Source: JANNWF01 sp052390415 (GTDB lineage Bacteria > Pseudomonadota > Gammaproteobacteria > Xanthomonadales > Xanthomonadaceae). Taken from it: a DNA stretch of 36,927 nucleotides. How positions within the stretch are numbered: the first letter of the stretch is position 1; each line of letters starts with the position of its first letter. Position numbers and translations under genes: made by a program. Location of the stretch: contig JBQTGY010000163.1 in the NCBI GenBank assembly GCA_052390415.1, positions 1-36,927 on the forward strand, given 5' to 3'. The notes beneath the pieces are model-generated. The model saw only the letters and a list, made by a program, of their open reading frames with translations, ran no database searches and was not told the DNA's origin. Shown here piece after piece: positions 14,722 to 22,590 of the stretch.

Positions 14722-17175
14722 TCACTCGAAGCCGTTGGCGAATATCATCGTCGTCTGCACGCTGCTGGTCACACAGGCCGAAAACTCGCTGGTGTTGCCC
14801 GCGGCACTGGTCACTGTCGCGGTCATCACACTGGCAGTAGGCACGCTGATGTCGGCTGCGGTGAAGGCGAAAGTCTCCACGGTGCCATTGGCAAACGAGA
14901 TCGTGCGGCTAAGCACCGCCGTCTCGCCTTCGCCATGGGTGCCATCGCAACTGCCGCTGCGAAACAGGTCCAGCTCGAAGCTGAGGGCGACCGCAGAAAC
15001 CGGCAGATCCAGCGTGCCCTCTACCCGCAGGCCTCCGTTCTGCAACTGCTCGACACGTGTCAATACGGGAAAGTTCTGCAATCCATTCGGGCCGACGTCG
15101 ATATCGTTGAGATCGTTGGGGGTGATCCCATCGGCGTTGAGGTCGATGCCCAGTCCACCATTGCCGAACGTCTCGTTGACACGCAACTCCACCTGCACGC
15201 TGGCACCGGTGATGCCGATTCCGGTACCGCCGTTGCTGCGGACGCGGTTGCCCACCACCATGCTGCCGGTGCCGTTCAGGCCGATACCCGTGAAGGTGTT
15301 TGCCAGTGCCGTCGTGCCATTGGCGGCCGTGCCGACCAGATTGCCGATGATGTTGGTGTCGATGCCGCTGGAGGCGATTCCCGCGCCGCCATTTCCCGAA
15401 ATCAGGTTGCGTTGCGCACGCAGTGTCCCGCCTACGCGCACGCCGCTGACTCCGGTCGCAACATTTACGCCGGAGAGCAAACTGCCGCGATCAAGCGTGC
15501 CGGTCACATCGGTACCGACGAAGTTGCCCTCGATGACGTGGCCACTGCCGCCGCTGCTGTTGATGCCGAGGTTGCCGCAGGAATGCACCACCAGCCCGCG
15601 CACGACGCTGCTGCCGCCGCTGAGCAGCAAACACGAGCTGGCGCCGGCCGAACTGCCATCGATGACGATGCGCAGATCCGCATCGGTGCCGACCAGCAGA
15701 GAATTTTCGGAGCTGAGCAGCTCCGAGTAGCCGTCGACGATCGTGCTGCCGGAAATGGCTGGCAGCGCGGTCGCCGGCGTGATCGTGTGCGGGCCGTTGC
15801 CGGCGATGTTGAAACGGATGGTGTCGACGCCGGCTGCTCCGTTGGCATCGAGGATGGCCTGGCGCAGGGAGCCGGCACCGCTGTCAGCCACATTCGTGAC
15901 CGTGCGCTCGGTGCCGCCATCAACCACCAGTAACGCATTGGAAAACTCCGACGTGCTGCCATCGGCCGCCGTGCTGGTGGCGGTGACGAAGTAAGGCGGG
16001 GCTGGCGCATTGGCGGCGGAGATCGAGTTGCGCAGGAAGGCGATGGCGATGCCAGTCGGATTGATGGTGGCGGAGCCAAGAAAGAAACGTCCCTCACCGA
16101 AGCCGGAAGGGCTGGCCGTGGGGCTGGCGAAATACTCGACCCGTTTGGCGCCGCCGGTGAAATTGCCGTCCAGGGAGCCGTAGATCATCACGGTGCTGCC
16201 GTTGTCGCGGGCGAAGCTCAGCGCAGGCGCATTCTCGCGACCGTTGACGCCGGTGTCGGCATCACCGGAATCGTTGACATCGGGCTCGTCGTCAGCCCCC
16301 AGATCGATGCCCAGGGTGCCGTTGTTGAACATGCTGTTGCCAAGAATGCTGTTGCCGGAGCCGGGCACAGCATTCTCTAACAGCGAGATTCCAAAGAACT
16401 GGCTGTTCGCAATCAGGTTGCCACTGCCGGCGACGGTGCCGCCGATCCGCACGTCAGACACGGTCTCGCTGTTGAGGCGGATTGCCCTGCCATTTGGCAG
16501 TGACAAGGTGCCGTTGGCACCGACGCCGAACAGATTGCCTTCGATGATCGAACCGCTGCCCGCAGCACCGACGGTGATTCCCAACTGGTTGCCGGCAAAC
16601 AGATTGCGATCCGCCGGCAGGGTGCCACCGATCTGGGTCTGACCCGCCGCGTTCAAGCCTGTGCCCGCAGTGCTGCCATCGCTGTTGCCCGCTGCATTGG
16701 TACCGATGAAGCAGCCGGCGATGGTCGAGCCGGCAGCGGTCGAGGTGATGCGAATGGCCGTCGCGCCTGAAATGTGGTCGCGAATCGCGATGCCGCGCAG
16801 GGTGAGCGGTGCCGTGGCGAATATCGCAGCGAGGCTGGAAGCGACGTTCCCGGCATCCAGCTCGATCAGGATCACTGCATTGCTGGCACCTGACGCCGTC
16901 GTGTTGGGTGCCGAGCCCGGCTGCGAGTAGCCATTGATGGTCAGCGCTTCGGTGATGGAAGGAAGCGCGCCCGCCAGCTCGATGACCTTCACTCCACCTC
17001 CGGCAATCGAGAAATTGATGGTGTCGGCACCCGCTGCGGCGTTGGCACTGGTGATGGCCTGGGCGAGACTTCCCGCGCCGCTGCTGGCGATGTTGGTGAC
17101 AATGAACGTGGCCGCAGATGTGCTGGCAGAGGCAAGCAGCAGAGCCAGCCCCGCGACCTTTGAAAAAGTTTGCAC
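14722..17175 (-). CDS. Secreted right-handed beta-helix protein ending in IFANGFE
   Basis: The 817-residue product has an N-terminal signal peptide (likely cleavage near residue 22). Many short Gly/Asn/Ser-rich parallel beta-helix repeats follow, with phrases such as GNLFGV, AQRNLISGNGGAGI and GNLVGTAANG. The N-terminal module (VTNIASSGAGSLAQAITSAN..., about 25-90) recurs as VTNVADSGAGSLRQAILDAN... at about 425-490, so the protein is two related halves. The last residues are MIFANGFE, immediately before the stop. The start is GTG at 17173-17175, with a GGGGGGAAG-like ribosome binding site about 8 bases upstream. Parallel beta-helix proteins include polysaccharide lyases and adhesins, but no catalytic signature is visible. 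It converges with the kinase gene; the 85 bases between them hold only short dyads. Confidence 0.85.
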   Translation of the reverse strand: MQTFSKVAGLALLLASASTSAATFIVTNIASSGAGSLAQAITSANAAAGADTINFSIAGGGVKVIELAGALPSITEALTINGYSQPGSAPNTTASGASNAVILIELDAGNVASSLAAIFATAPLTLRGIAIRDHISGATAIRITSTAAGSTIAGCFIGTNAAGNSDGSTAGTGLNAAGQTQIGGTLPADRNLFAGNQLGITVGAAGSGSIIEGNLFGVGANGTLSLPNGRAIRLNSETVSDVRIGGTVAGSGNLIANSQFFGISLLENAVPGSGNSILGNSMFNNGTLGIDLGADDEPDVNDSGDADTGVNGRENAPALSFARDNGSTVMIYGSLDGNFTGGAKRVEYFASPTASPSGFGEGRFFLGSATINPTGIAIAFLRNSISAANAPAPPYFVTATSTAADGSTSEFSNALLVVDGGTERTVTNVADSGAGSLRQAILDANGAAGVDTIRFNIAGNGPHTITPATALPAISGSTIVDGYSELLSSENSLLVGTDADLRIVIDGSSAGASSCLLLSGGSSVVRGLVVHSCGNLGINSSGGSGHVIEGNFVGTDVTGTLDRGSLLSGVNVATGVSGVRVGGTLRAQRNLISGNGGAGIASSGIDTNIIGNLVGTAANGTTALANTFTGIGLNGTGSMVVGNRVRSNGGTGIGITGASVQVELRVNETFGNGGLGIDLNADGITPNDLNDIDVGPNGLQNFPVLTRVEQLQNGGLRVEGTLDLPVSAVALSFELDLFRSGSCDGTHGEGETAVLSRTISFANGTVETFAFTAADISVPTASVMTATVTSAAGNTSEFSACVTSSVQTTMIFANGFE

Positions 17176-17371
17176 CTTGGCTTCCCCCCGGCACGTGGCA
17201 CCTCATCTTCGCGCTGCGACCGACAAGGTGCAAATCCACCTGAACTTCCGGTTGCCTGCTTGCCCTACACAAACAACTCAATTGGCGTGCGTCGGAACGC
17301 CCCGTCGAGTGCGAGAATGAAGCGGACGTGGCCCGCGTCGATGGATATCGGCTGTTGGATCGGCTGGCAGG

Positions 17372-17911
17372 GTGGCGGGAACAAGCAAGCATCGCGACCT
17401 GTACGGTTTGCTTCAACGCAGGATGACGGGAGTACTTCGGGACATGTTGCCGCGCTGGGTCGAAAGGTGCAGGTCGTGGGCGCGCGGGCTATGGCAGCGC
17501 GCCTCACACAGTTTGGTACGCACTCCGCTCGAAGAGCTCGACCCGGACGTGCGCGAGATATTCCTTGCCGAGTTGGATGAGTTGAGCGAGACACTCGCCA
17601 CTCTGTTGCCCGACTGGCGCAACAACCCCAGCGATCCGGCCCTGCTGCAATCAATGCGGCGCGCTTTCCACACCATCAAGGGTTCGGGGCTGATGGTCGG
17701 CGCGCTCAGCATTGCGGGTGTGTGCGGGCGTCTTGAGCGACTGATGGTGCAATTGATCGAACGCCGCATGACAGCAACCCCGGAACTGCAGGCAATTTTC
17801 GGCGATGCTGTCCGCCTGTTGCCGGAATGCAGACGCGCCATCGAGGCCGGTGTGCCGATGCCGGCGGCGATGCGCGAGATCGGCGTGCGCGCGCAGCGGC
17901 TGCTTGGTTGA
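17372..17911 (+). CDS. Stand-alone Hpt (histidine phosphotransfer) domain protein
   Basis: Hpt domains carry phosphate between receiver domains in multistep phosphorelays. The 179-residue protein has a basic N-terminal part (about 1-55), then an Hpt helix bundle. The diagnostic motif FHTIKGSGLMVG (about 99-110) contains the phosphorylatable His, and the preceding helix DVREIFLAELDELSETLATL resembles the first Hpt helix of CheA/ChpA-type proteins. No kinase or receiver gene is adjacent. The longest frame starts at GTG 17372; ATG 17423 or 17444 would trim the basic N-terminus without touching the Hpt domain. It is divergent from the beta-helix gene. Confidence 0.83.
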   Translation: MAGTSKHRDLYGLLQRRMTGVLRDMLPRWVERCRSWARGLWQRASHSLVRTPLEELDPDVREIFLAELDELSETLATLLPDWRNNPSDPALLQSMRRAFHTIKGSGLMVGALSIAGVCGRLERLMVQLIERRMTATPELQAIFGDAVRLLPECRRAIEAGVPMPAAMREIGVRAQRLLG

Positions 17912-17929
17912 GCGACGATTGCTGCGCGG

Positions 17930-18370
17930 TTAGCGCGAAAAATGCCGCTGCAACCGGCGTAGCGCTTGCCGCGATTCCAGTCGCACCTTCAGCCAGCCCA
18001 GCGTCGCGTTCAGCAGTCGCAGCTTCCACGGTTTGACTGTGTAACTCAGCGTGCGGGTGAAACGCGTGCCGTCAGGGATCGCTGAAAATTCATAGGTCAA
18101 ATGTGCGCTGCTGCCATCGTCCATCGTCGCCTCTGCTTCCCAACGTCGCTGAGGTTGTACGTCGAGCACACGCCATTGCAGCGACTTGCGAATGCCGACG
18201 GTGCGTATGTCCTCTTTGAACGCAGCGCCACTTCTCAACGATTCGCGCGCATGCGGCTCGGTGCCCAGCGATGAGTGGTGCCACTCCTTCCACAACGCCG
18301 GACGGGTGAGATAGTCGTAAGCGGCCTCGGGCGTGGCGCGCAAGATGGTGTGCGTGGTTTGCGAAGTCAT
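17930..18370 (-). CDS. SRPBCC (START/polyketide-cyclase-like) family protein
   Basis: The 146-residue protein has the features of the SRPBCC/Bet v 1-like fold. These are an N-terminal TTHTILRATPEAAYDYLTRP segment, the typical W-x-W-H-type loop (WKEWHHSS) and a beta-sheet ending in a long basic C-terminal helix (RLLNATLGWLKVRLES...). These proteins bind hydrophobic ligands; the ligand here is unknown. The ATG (18368-18370) overlaps the TGA of the upstream hydroxylase gene as ATGA, so the two are probably translationally coupled. This suggests a ligand related to the hydroxylase substrate or product. Confidence 0.83.
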   Translation of the reverse strand: MTSQTTHTILRATPEAAYDYLTRPALWKEWHHSSLGTEPHARESLRSGAAFKEDIRTVGIRKSLQWRVLDVQPQRRWEAEATMDDGSSAHLTYEFSAIPDGTRFTRTLSYTVKPWKLRLLNATLGWLKVRLESRQALRRLQRHFSR

Positions 18371-19086
18371 GGCGATCCCGCGTCGGCGACGCGCTGTTTG
18401 TTGGGTGACGATGGCTGCTGACCGGTGGGTATCGGTTCCCAATACAAGGTGCCGTGCAACCAGTCCATCAATGGAAACACCAGGTTGAAATTGCAGCGCT
18501 GCATCAAGTCACGACGATGATGCAATCGATGCAGCTGAGCGGTTTCGCGGATCCAAGGTAACTTCGCCAACCCATGCTCGCGCGGCAGGTGTTGGCAGGC
18601 GTGGAAGAACTCGTAGGACAGATATCCCGCCAACAAGGTCGCGGCGAACAACGCACCTGCATTTGCATCCACGAGCTGACCGACGACGAAGTAGGCCGGC
18701 AGCACTACGCCGAGGCTGTACAAGACGATCAGCCAGGCCGGGAAGAAGATCACCCGCCAGTCGCGCGGACCCTCGTAAGTCATTTTCGACTCGACGAAGA
18801 AGCTGTGATGGTCGCCGGTATGACGTTTGTAGAACAGCGCGCCGATGCGATATTTGTGATGGCCGAAGTGGCGATGCACGGTGTATTCGCCGAAATTGAA
18901 CACGATCAGGCCGAGTGGAATCATCAACCAATCGGTGGCTTCGAGATCGTCGACTCGCAATACCAGCGCGACCAGCACCATCAGTCCGTACACGAACACG
19001 AAACCGCCGTGCAGCCAGGCGTTGTAGTGGCGGCAGATCTCCACTCGATAACGTGCACGAAAGGCTTCGGTATCGTGGTTGCTCAT
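18367..19086 (-). CDS. Membrane fatty acid hydroxylase/sterol desaturase superfamily protein
   Basis: The 239-residue product has hydrophobic segments (about 28-48, 55-70 and 128-175) and the clustered histidines of the di-iron hydroxylase superfamily. These are EYTVHRHFGHHK, RHTGDHHSFF, FFHACQH and LHRLHHRR. The family inserts oxygen into, or desaturates, acyl chains and sterol-like lipids in the membrane. The substrate cannot be read from sequence. The chosen ATG is 19084-19086; the open frame runs on to 19389 but overlaps the divergent regulator gene. The stop overlaps the next start (ATGA). The AraC-type gene starts 120 bases away in the other direction and is a likely regulator. Confidence 0.88.
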   Translation of the reverse strand: MSNHDTEAFRARYRVEICRHYNAWLHGGFVFVYGLMVLVALVLRVDDLEATDWLMIPLGLIVFNFGEYTVHRHFGHHKYRIGALFYKRHTGDHHSFFVESKMTYEGPRDWRVIFFPAWLIVLYSLGVVLPAYFVVGQLVDANAGALFAATLLAGYLSYEFFHACQHLPREHGLAKLPWIRETAQLHRLHHRRDLMQRCNFNLVFPLMDWLHGTLYWEPIPTGQQPSSPNKQRVADAGSP

Positions 19087-19206
19087 GATCGGGCGTGTCC
19101 ATCGCTGTTCTGACGGATGCCATCTTGCGCCGGCACGCCGAGCATTCGCATTGACCGCAGGCCCGGTCTGATTGACATTTGATGCCAGGTTGATTCGGCG
19201 CACCCC

Positions 19207-20214
19207 ATGCTCGATCCACGCACCATCGCCAACGCCTACGTCCGCACCCTGCTCGGCGTGATCGAGACCTATGGCGTGCGGACGGAAGAGGTGTTGGCCG
19301 GAACACGCCTGGACGCCGCCGCCCTGGAAATGCCCAACGGACGTGTCGGCGCCGAAGACTTGCATCGCATCTGGGAGCGTGGACTGCAACTGAGCGGCGA
19401 TCCGCTGCTAGGACTCAAAGTGGCCGAAGCATCGAAACCGACCACCTATCGCGCACTGGGCCTGGCGACCATGAGCAGTGCCTCATTACAGGCGGCGCTC
19501 GCCTTGATGCTGCGTTATTACCGACTGATCAGCGAGTCCAGCGTGTTGAATACGTTGACCCATGACGATGGTGATGTGTCGATCATCTACACCGCGCAAC
19601 TGCTGCGATTGCAGCAGTTTCCGCAACAGGTCGAAGCGATCCTGGGCAGCATCGTGGTGTTGGCATGTTGGCTCGCCGAACGTCCCGTGGTGCCGGTGAG
19701 TGTGTCGTTTCGCCATCGCCCGCTGGGAGCGCTTACCGCCTATCGGCATTGTTTCGGTTGCGAGCCACAGTTTGGCGCCACGGCTCATGTGTTGCGCATA
19801 GCCGCCAAGGATCTCGCGCGTCGTTTGCCACAAGCTGATGCCGATCTCTGCCGCATGCATTGCGAACTGCTTGATCGCCAGCTGGCCGACCTGCCGGAAG
19901 CAGGCCTTGTCACCGCCTTCGCCAAACAATGGCTGGCCGCACAAACCAGCGGCGCAATCCGCATCCATGATCTGGCACGCGCGATCAGCATGAGCGTGCG
20001 TGCTTTGCAGCGGCAACTGCAACACGAAGGCCAGGCTTGGTCCTTGCTCGTAGACAGCGCTCGCAAACACGCCCTTGCCGAACTGCTGCAACAAGGCTTG
20101 TCACTTGAACAAGCCGCCCAACGCATGGGTTATCACGACGCCAGTAGTTTGAGCCGCGCGGCGCGTCGCTGGTTTGGAAAAACTGCGGGTCAGCAGCGCT
20201 TGGATTCGCGATAG
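19207..20214 (+). CDS. AraC-family transcriptional regulator
   Basis: The 335-residue protein has an N-terminal ligand-sensing domain of the kind found in OruR-like AraC regulators (about 20-210, e.g. GDPLLGLKVAEASKPTTYRALGLA). Its C-terminal two-helix-turn-helix domain (about 235-330) includes IHDLARAISMSVRALQRQL and LEQAAQRMGYHDASSLSRAARRWFG. It is divergent from the hydroxylase/SRPBCC pair, with a 120-base shared upstream region, so regulation of that pair is the simplest guess. The inducer is unknown. Confidence 0.93.
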   Translation: MLDPRTIANAYVRTLLGVIETYGVRTEEVLAGTRLDAAALEMPNGRVGAEDLHRIWERGLQLSGDPLLGLKVAEASKPTTYRALGLATMSSASLQAALALMLRYYRLISESSVLNTLTHDDGDVSIIYTAQLLRLQQFPQQVEAILGSIVVLACWLAERPVVPVSVSFRHRPLGALTAYRHCFGCEPQFGATAHVLRIAAKDLARRLPQADADLCRMHCELLDRQLADLPEAGLVTAFAKQWLAAQTSGAIRIHDLARAISMSVRALQRQLQHEGQAWSLLVDSARKHALAELLQQGLSLEQAAQRMGYHDASSLSRAARRWFGKTAGQQRLDSR

Positions 20215-20260
20215 AGCGTTTTGTTGGTTGGGCGCGGAACGCCGGGGATCCACTGGCTGT

Positions 20261-20293
20261 GCAGGTTGGCGGTGAGCGCAGCGAACCCCAACT
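20261..20293 (+). repeat. Short palindromic dispersed repeat, copy A
   Basis: The sequence GTTGGCGGTGAGCGCAGCGA followed by ACCCCAAC is partly self-complementary (GTTGG/CCAAC flanking GCGCAGCG). It matches the reverse complement of the copy at 20369-20400 and the copy at 25626-25659. It is a REP-like intergenic repeat. Confidence 0.75.
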
Positions 20294-20368
20294 TCACGCG
20301 CATGAGGTGTCCGACGCACGGGATTCCTTCGCCATCACCCAATTCGCAGGCATCTCGCCCGGTGGATT

Positions 20369-20400
20369 GCGTTGGGTTCGCTGCGTTCACCTCCAACGGT
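20369..20400 (-). repeat. Short palindromic dispersed repeat, copy B (inverted)
   Basis: The reverse complement, GTTGGAGGTGAACGCAGCGA followed by ACCCAAC, differs from copy A at only a few positions. The two copies face each other across about 75 bases, between the AraC-type gene and the GNAT gene, so the transcript could form a long hairpin. Confidence 0.75.
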
Positions 20401-20471
20401 CCTTGGCGAGACCGCGCACGCGATTACACTCGTCACGAGCCAAAAAACGAAGCAGGGATTGACCTCGCCCC

Positions 20472-21149
20472 ATGATCTCGCCAGAACTCGACAATCCAAT
20501 CTGGGCATCACTGAACAGCCGGCATCGCCGATTGGCGCGATGTGCCGGCGAAGCGGCGCGGTATTCGCCGGAGGTGGCGCCATTTTTCGGTGTGGCGAGT
20601 GCGACGACGGAGTTGGCCGACGACATCGCCGCCATGCTCGAAACCGATGAAACCGTCTACTTGCTCGGCACTGCGCCAAGTGTCTCGGCTGCCTGGAGCC
20701 TCAAGGCTTTCCCACCACTGGCGCAGATGATCTGTAACGCGCCGATTGCAGCGATTGAAGGACCGGAAATCGTCGAATTGTCTGATTCCCATCGTGCTGC
20801 GGTGCTGGAACTGACTGCCTTGGTGTACCCGCATTACTTTCGACCGCACACCATGGACTTGGGGCGTTACTTCGGCATCTATCAGCAAGGTCGCTTGGCC
20901 GCGATGATCGGTGAGCGATTGGGCACGGACGCGTTTCAGGAAATGAGCGCGATCTGCACCCATCCGGATTTCATCGGCCGCGGGTACGCGCGCCGGCTTA
21001 CCGCCATGCTGAGCAATTACACGCTCGAACATGGGCGCACGCCTTTCCTGCACGTGAGCCACGCCAATCAGCGCGCCGTGCGCCTGTACGAACAGATCGG
21101 TTATCACCATCGCAGCGACATCGGGTTCTGGTCGCTACGACGGACCTGA
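20472..21149 (+). CDS. GNAT family N-acetyltransferase
   Basis: The 225-residue protein ends in a GNAT fold. Motif A, with the acetyl-CoA loop, is seen in ICTHPDFIGRGYARRLTAML (about 155-177). The conserved C-terminal region is HVSHANQRAVRLYEQIGYHHR. The N-terminal approximately 100 residues probably form a degenerate second GNAT-like half. The substrate is unknown. It stands alone behind the facing palindromic repeats. Confidence 0.9.
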   Translation: MISPELDNPIWASLNSRHRRLARCAGEAARYSPEVAPFFGVASATTELADDIAAMLETDETVYLLGTAPSVSAAWSLKAFPPLAQMICNAPIAAIEGPEIVELSDSHRAAVLELTALVYPHYFRPHTMDLGRYFGIYQQGRLAAMIGERLGTDAFQEMSAICTHPDFIGRGYARRLTAMLSNYTLEHGRTPFLHVSHANQRAVRLYEQIGYHHRSDIGFWSLRRT

Positions 21150-21200
21150 GCCGTCGGCTTCTGCTCGTTCCAGCCAAGCTCAATCCAGCCGAGCTTGACG

Positions 21201-21506
21201 CTACCTCGCGGGCTCGCCGTTGCGACGGTAAGTCACGAAGAAGCCCTGCAAGTCGCCGTTCTCGGTGTAACCCTCAACGTCGACCACGAGGTAACCATGC
21301 GCTGCAAAAGCGCTGTGGGCACGGGTCAGCTCGCGCGCGGCAGCGTCTTCGCGCCCGCCCCAATCCACGTCGACAAACACGGTGATGGCGGACTGCTGTT
21401 CGGCACCAGCGTGCTCAGCGTGTTTGGCGTAATCACCCGCGAAGGCGGGCAACGCGATGAGCGCCAGCAGCGGCGAGATCAAGCTGAGATTGAGCGCTCT
21501 TTGCAT
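21201..21506 (-). CDS. Small secreted hypothetical protein
   Basis: The 101-residue product has a signal peptide (MQRALNLSLIS..., likely cleavage after AFA, residue 23). The mature chain of about 78 residues has a His/Ala/Gln segment (AKHAEHAGAEQQ) and a beta-alpha-beta-like part (ITVFVDVDWGG ... YLVVDVEGYTENGDLQGFFVTYRRNG). I do not recognise the family. The ATG at 21504-21506 is preceded by CGGAGA about 8 bases upstream. An ATG nine codons earlier (21533) is possible but would put charged residues before the signal peptide. Confidence 0.65.
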   Translation of the reverse strand: MQRALNLSLISPLLALIALPAFAGDYAKHAEHAGAEQQSAITVFVDVDWGGREDAAARELTRAHSAFAAHGYLVVDVEGYTENGDLQGFFVTYRRNGEPAR

Positions 21507-21582
21507 CCTGTGGTCTCCGGGTCGTGCGTCCATAAGTAGAGTGTAGGACGCTTCATCGCGAGTGTCGGCGGGTTGCGGAACC

Positions 21583-21813
21583 CTATTCCCGCAACGACAA
21601 GGCGGCTTCCAGTATCGATTTGGCCCACTCGGGCGTCCGCACAAGCGACCCCTCGTCATCCGGCCTGACCAGTGACCCAGACATCATTTCGGCTACCAGC
21701 AACGGGTCCGGGATCGCTGTTCCCGGTGCGGCGTCGACACTGTTGTCCCACCGTTGGCTTGCACGTGATCCGGGACTGACCCTGGCTACCATCTCGAGCG
21801 GCTGTCGATCCAT
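21583..21813 (-). CDS. Small hypothetical protein downstream of a membrane protein gene
   Basis: This 76-residue frame starts at ATG 21811-21813 and ends at TAG 21583-21585. The C-terminal half (DPLLVAEMMSGSLVRPDDEG ... WAKSILEAALSLRE) looks like a normal folded protein. Codon third positions are mostly G or C, as in neighbouring genes. There is no signal peptide or membrane segment and no family that I recognise. It lies 40 bases after the membrane-protein gene on the same strand, so it may be co-transcribed. No strong ribosome binding site is visible. Confidence 0.42.
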   Translation of the reverse strand: MDRQPLEMVARVSPGSRASQRWDNSVDAAPGTAIPDPLLVAEMMSGSLVRPDDEGSLVRTPEWAKSILEAALSLRE

Positions 21814-21853
21814 GACCGTCGGCTTGCGGTTTGCCTGACATGATCTCCCGGCA

Positions 21854-22261
21854 CTAACCGTAAGCCATGAACAGCGCCACGATGCAGCCGATGATGACCA
21901 GCACCGCAATGCCGACCGCAATGGCGGGGCCGCGATCACCCGCCTGCAGGCTCGGTGCCTGGGATGGCAGCGGGTGACCGGCCAGCAGCAACTGCTGGTA
22001 AATGGCCTCCTGGCCTGAGTACACCCGCAACGCCGCCGTGAGTCCAAGCATGGCGAATGCCGGAATGGCGGCCAGCACCATCAGCAGCCCGCTCTGCAGC
22101 ATCGACAACACCGCCGCCGTACTGCGATTGGCGCCCTCATCCATGCCGAAGAACATGAGCCACGCGAACAACACACCGCCGAGCGCACCGATGACTGCGC
22201 CGCGGATTGCGAACATGAATCGGCCCGGCCGCCGACGTCGCGACCACTGCCACAGAAACAT
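21854..22261 (-). CDS. Hypothetical inner-membrane protein (three predicted segments)
   Basis: From the ATG at 22259-22261 the product is 135 residues. A basic N-terminus (WSRRRRPGRF) is followed by a Gly/Ala-rich membrane segment (AVIGALGGVLFAWLMFF). A second lies around SGLLMVLAAIPAFAMLGLTAAL and a third at the C-terminus (AIAVGIAVLVIIGCIVALFMAYG). The loop between the second and third includes VYSGQEAIYQQLLLAG. No family recognised. A TTG at 22282 would add seven residues (MNERQRD). The ATG is preferred because neither start has a clear ribosome binding site. Confidence 0.62.
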   Translation of the reverse strand: MFLWQWSRRRRPGRFMFAIRGAVIGALGGVLFAWLMFFGMDEGANRSTAAVLSMLQSGLLMVLAAIPAFAMLGLTAALRVYSGQEAIYQQLLLAGHPLPSQAPSLQAGDRGPAIAVGIAVLVIIGCIVALFMAYG

Positions 22262-22590
22262 GTCGCGCTGGCGCTCGTTCAAGGTTCAGAGCCGTTCAAG
22301 GTGTGTGGTGGATGGGCAAGCATGAGGCGGATTGTGGAGCCAGCTGTGGCTGAGAATCGCAACGATAGCGCGGTTGGCAACTCACTTTGTCCGGGATGCG
22401 CTGCGAGTCGCGGCGCCAAGTCACACCCGAAGCGAAGGCAATGGCGAGGGGCGACCGCTCGCTCATCCCTGCGCGCCGTCCCTACTCTTCCAATTTGCGC
22501 TAGCCTTCATCCACTCTCGGCGGACACGCGTGGCAGGCTTCTTCTTGCCATGCCGCATCATTCCCGCCATCGCCTTTGTCCCGATCTCCG
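22262..22590. other. Divergent intergenic stretch without a supported gene
   Basis: These 329 bases lie between the divergent starts of the membrane-protein gene and the YgjP-like gene. Frames here are short and conflicting. No repeat or hairpin of note was seen. It should hold both promoters, but no boxes stand out. Confidence 0.5.

Noticed and set aside
14524..15933. 469-codon open frame on the plus strand
   Set aside because: It is antisense to the beta-helix gene and overlaps the end of the kinase gene. Its Ala/Asp/Arg-rich sequence reflects the complementary strand of Gly/Asn/Ser repeats.
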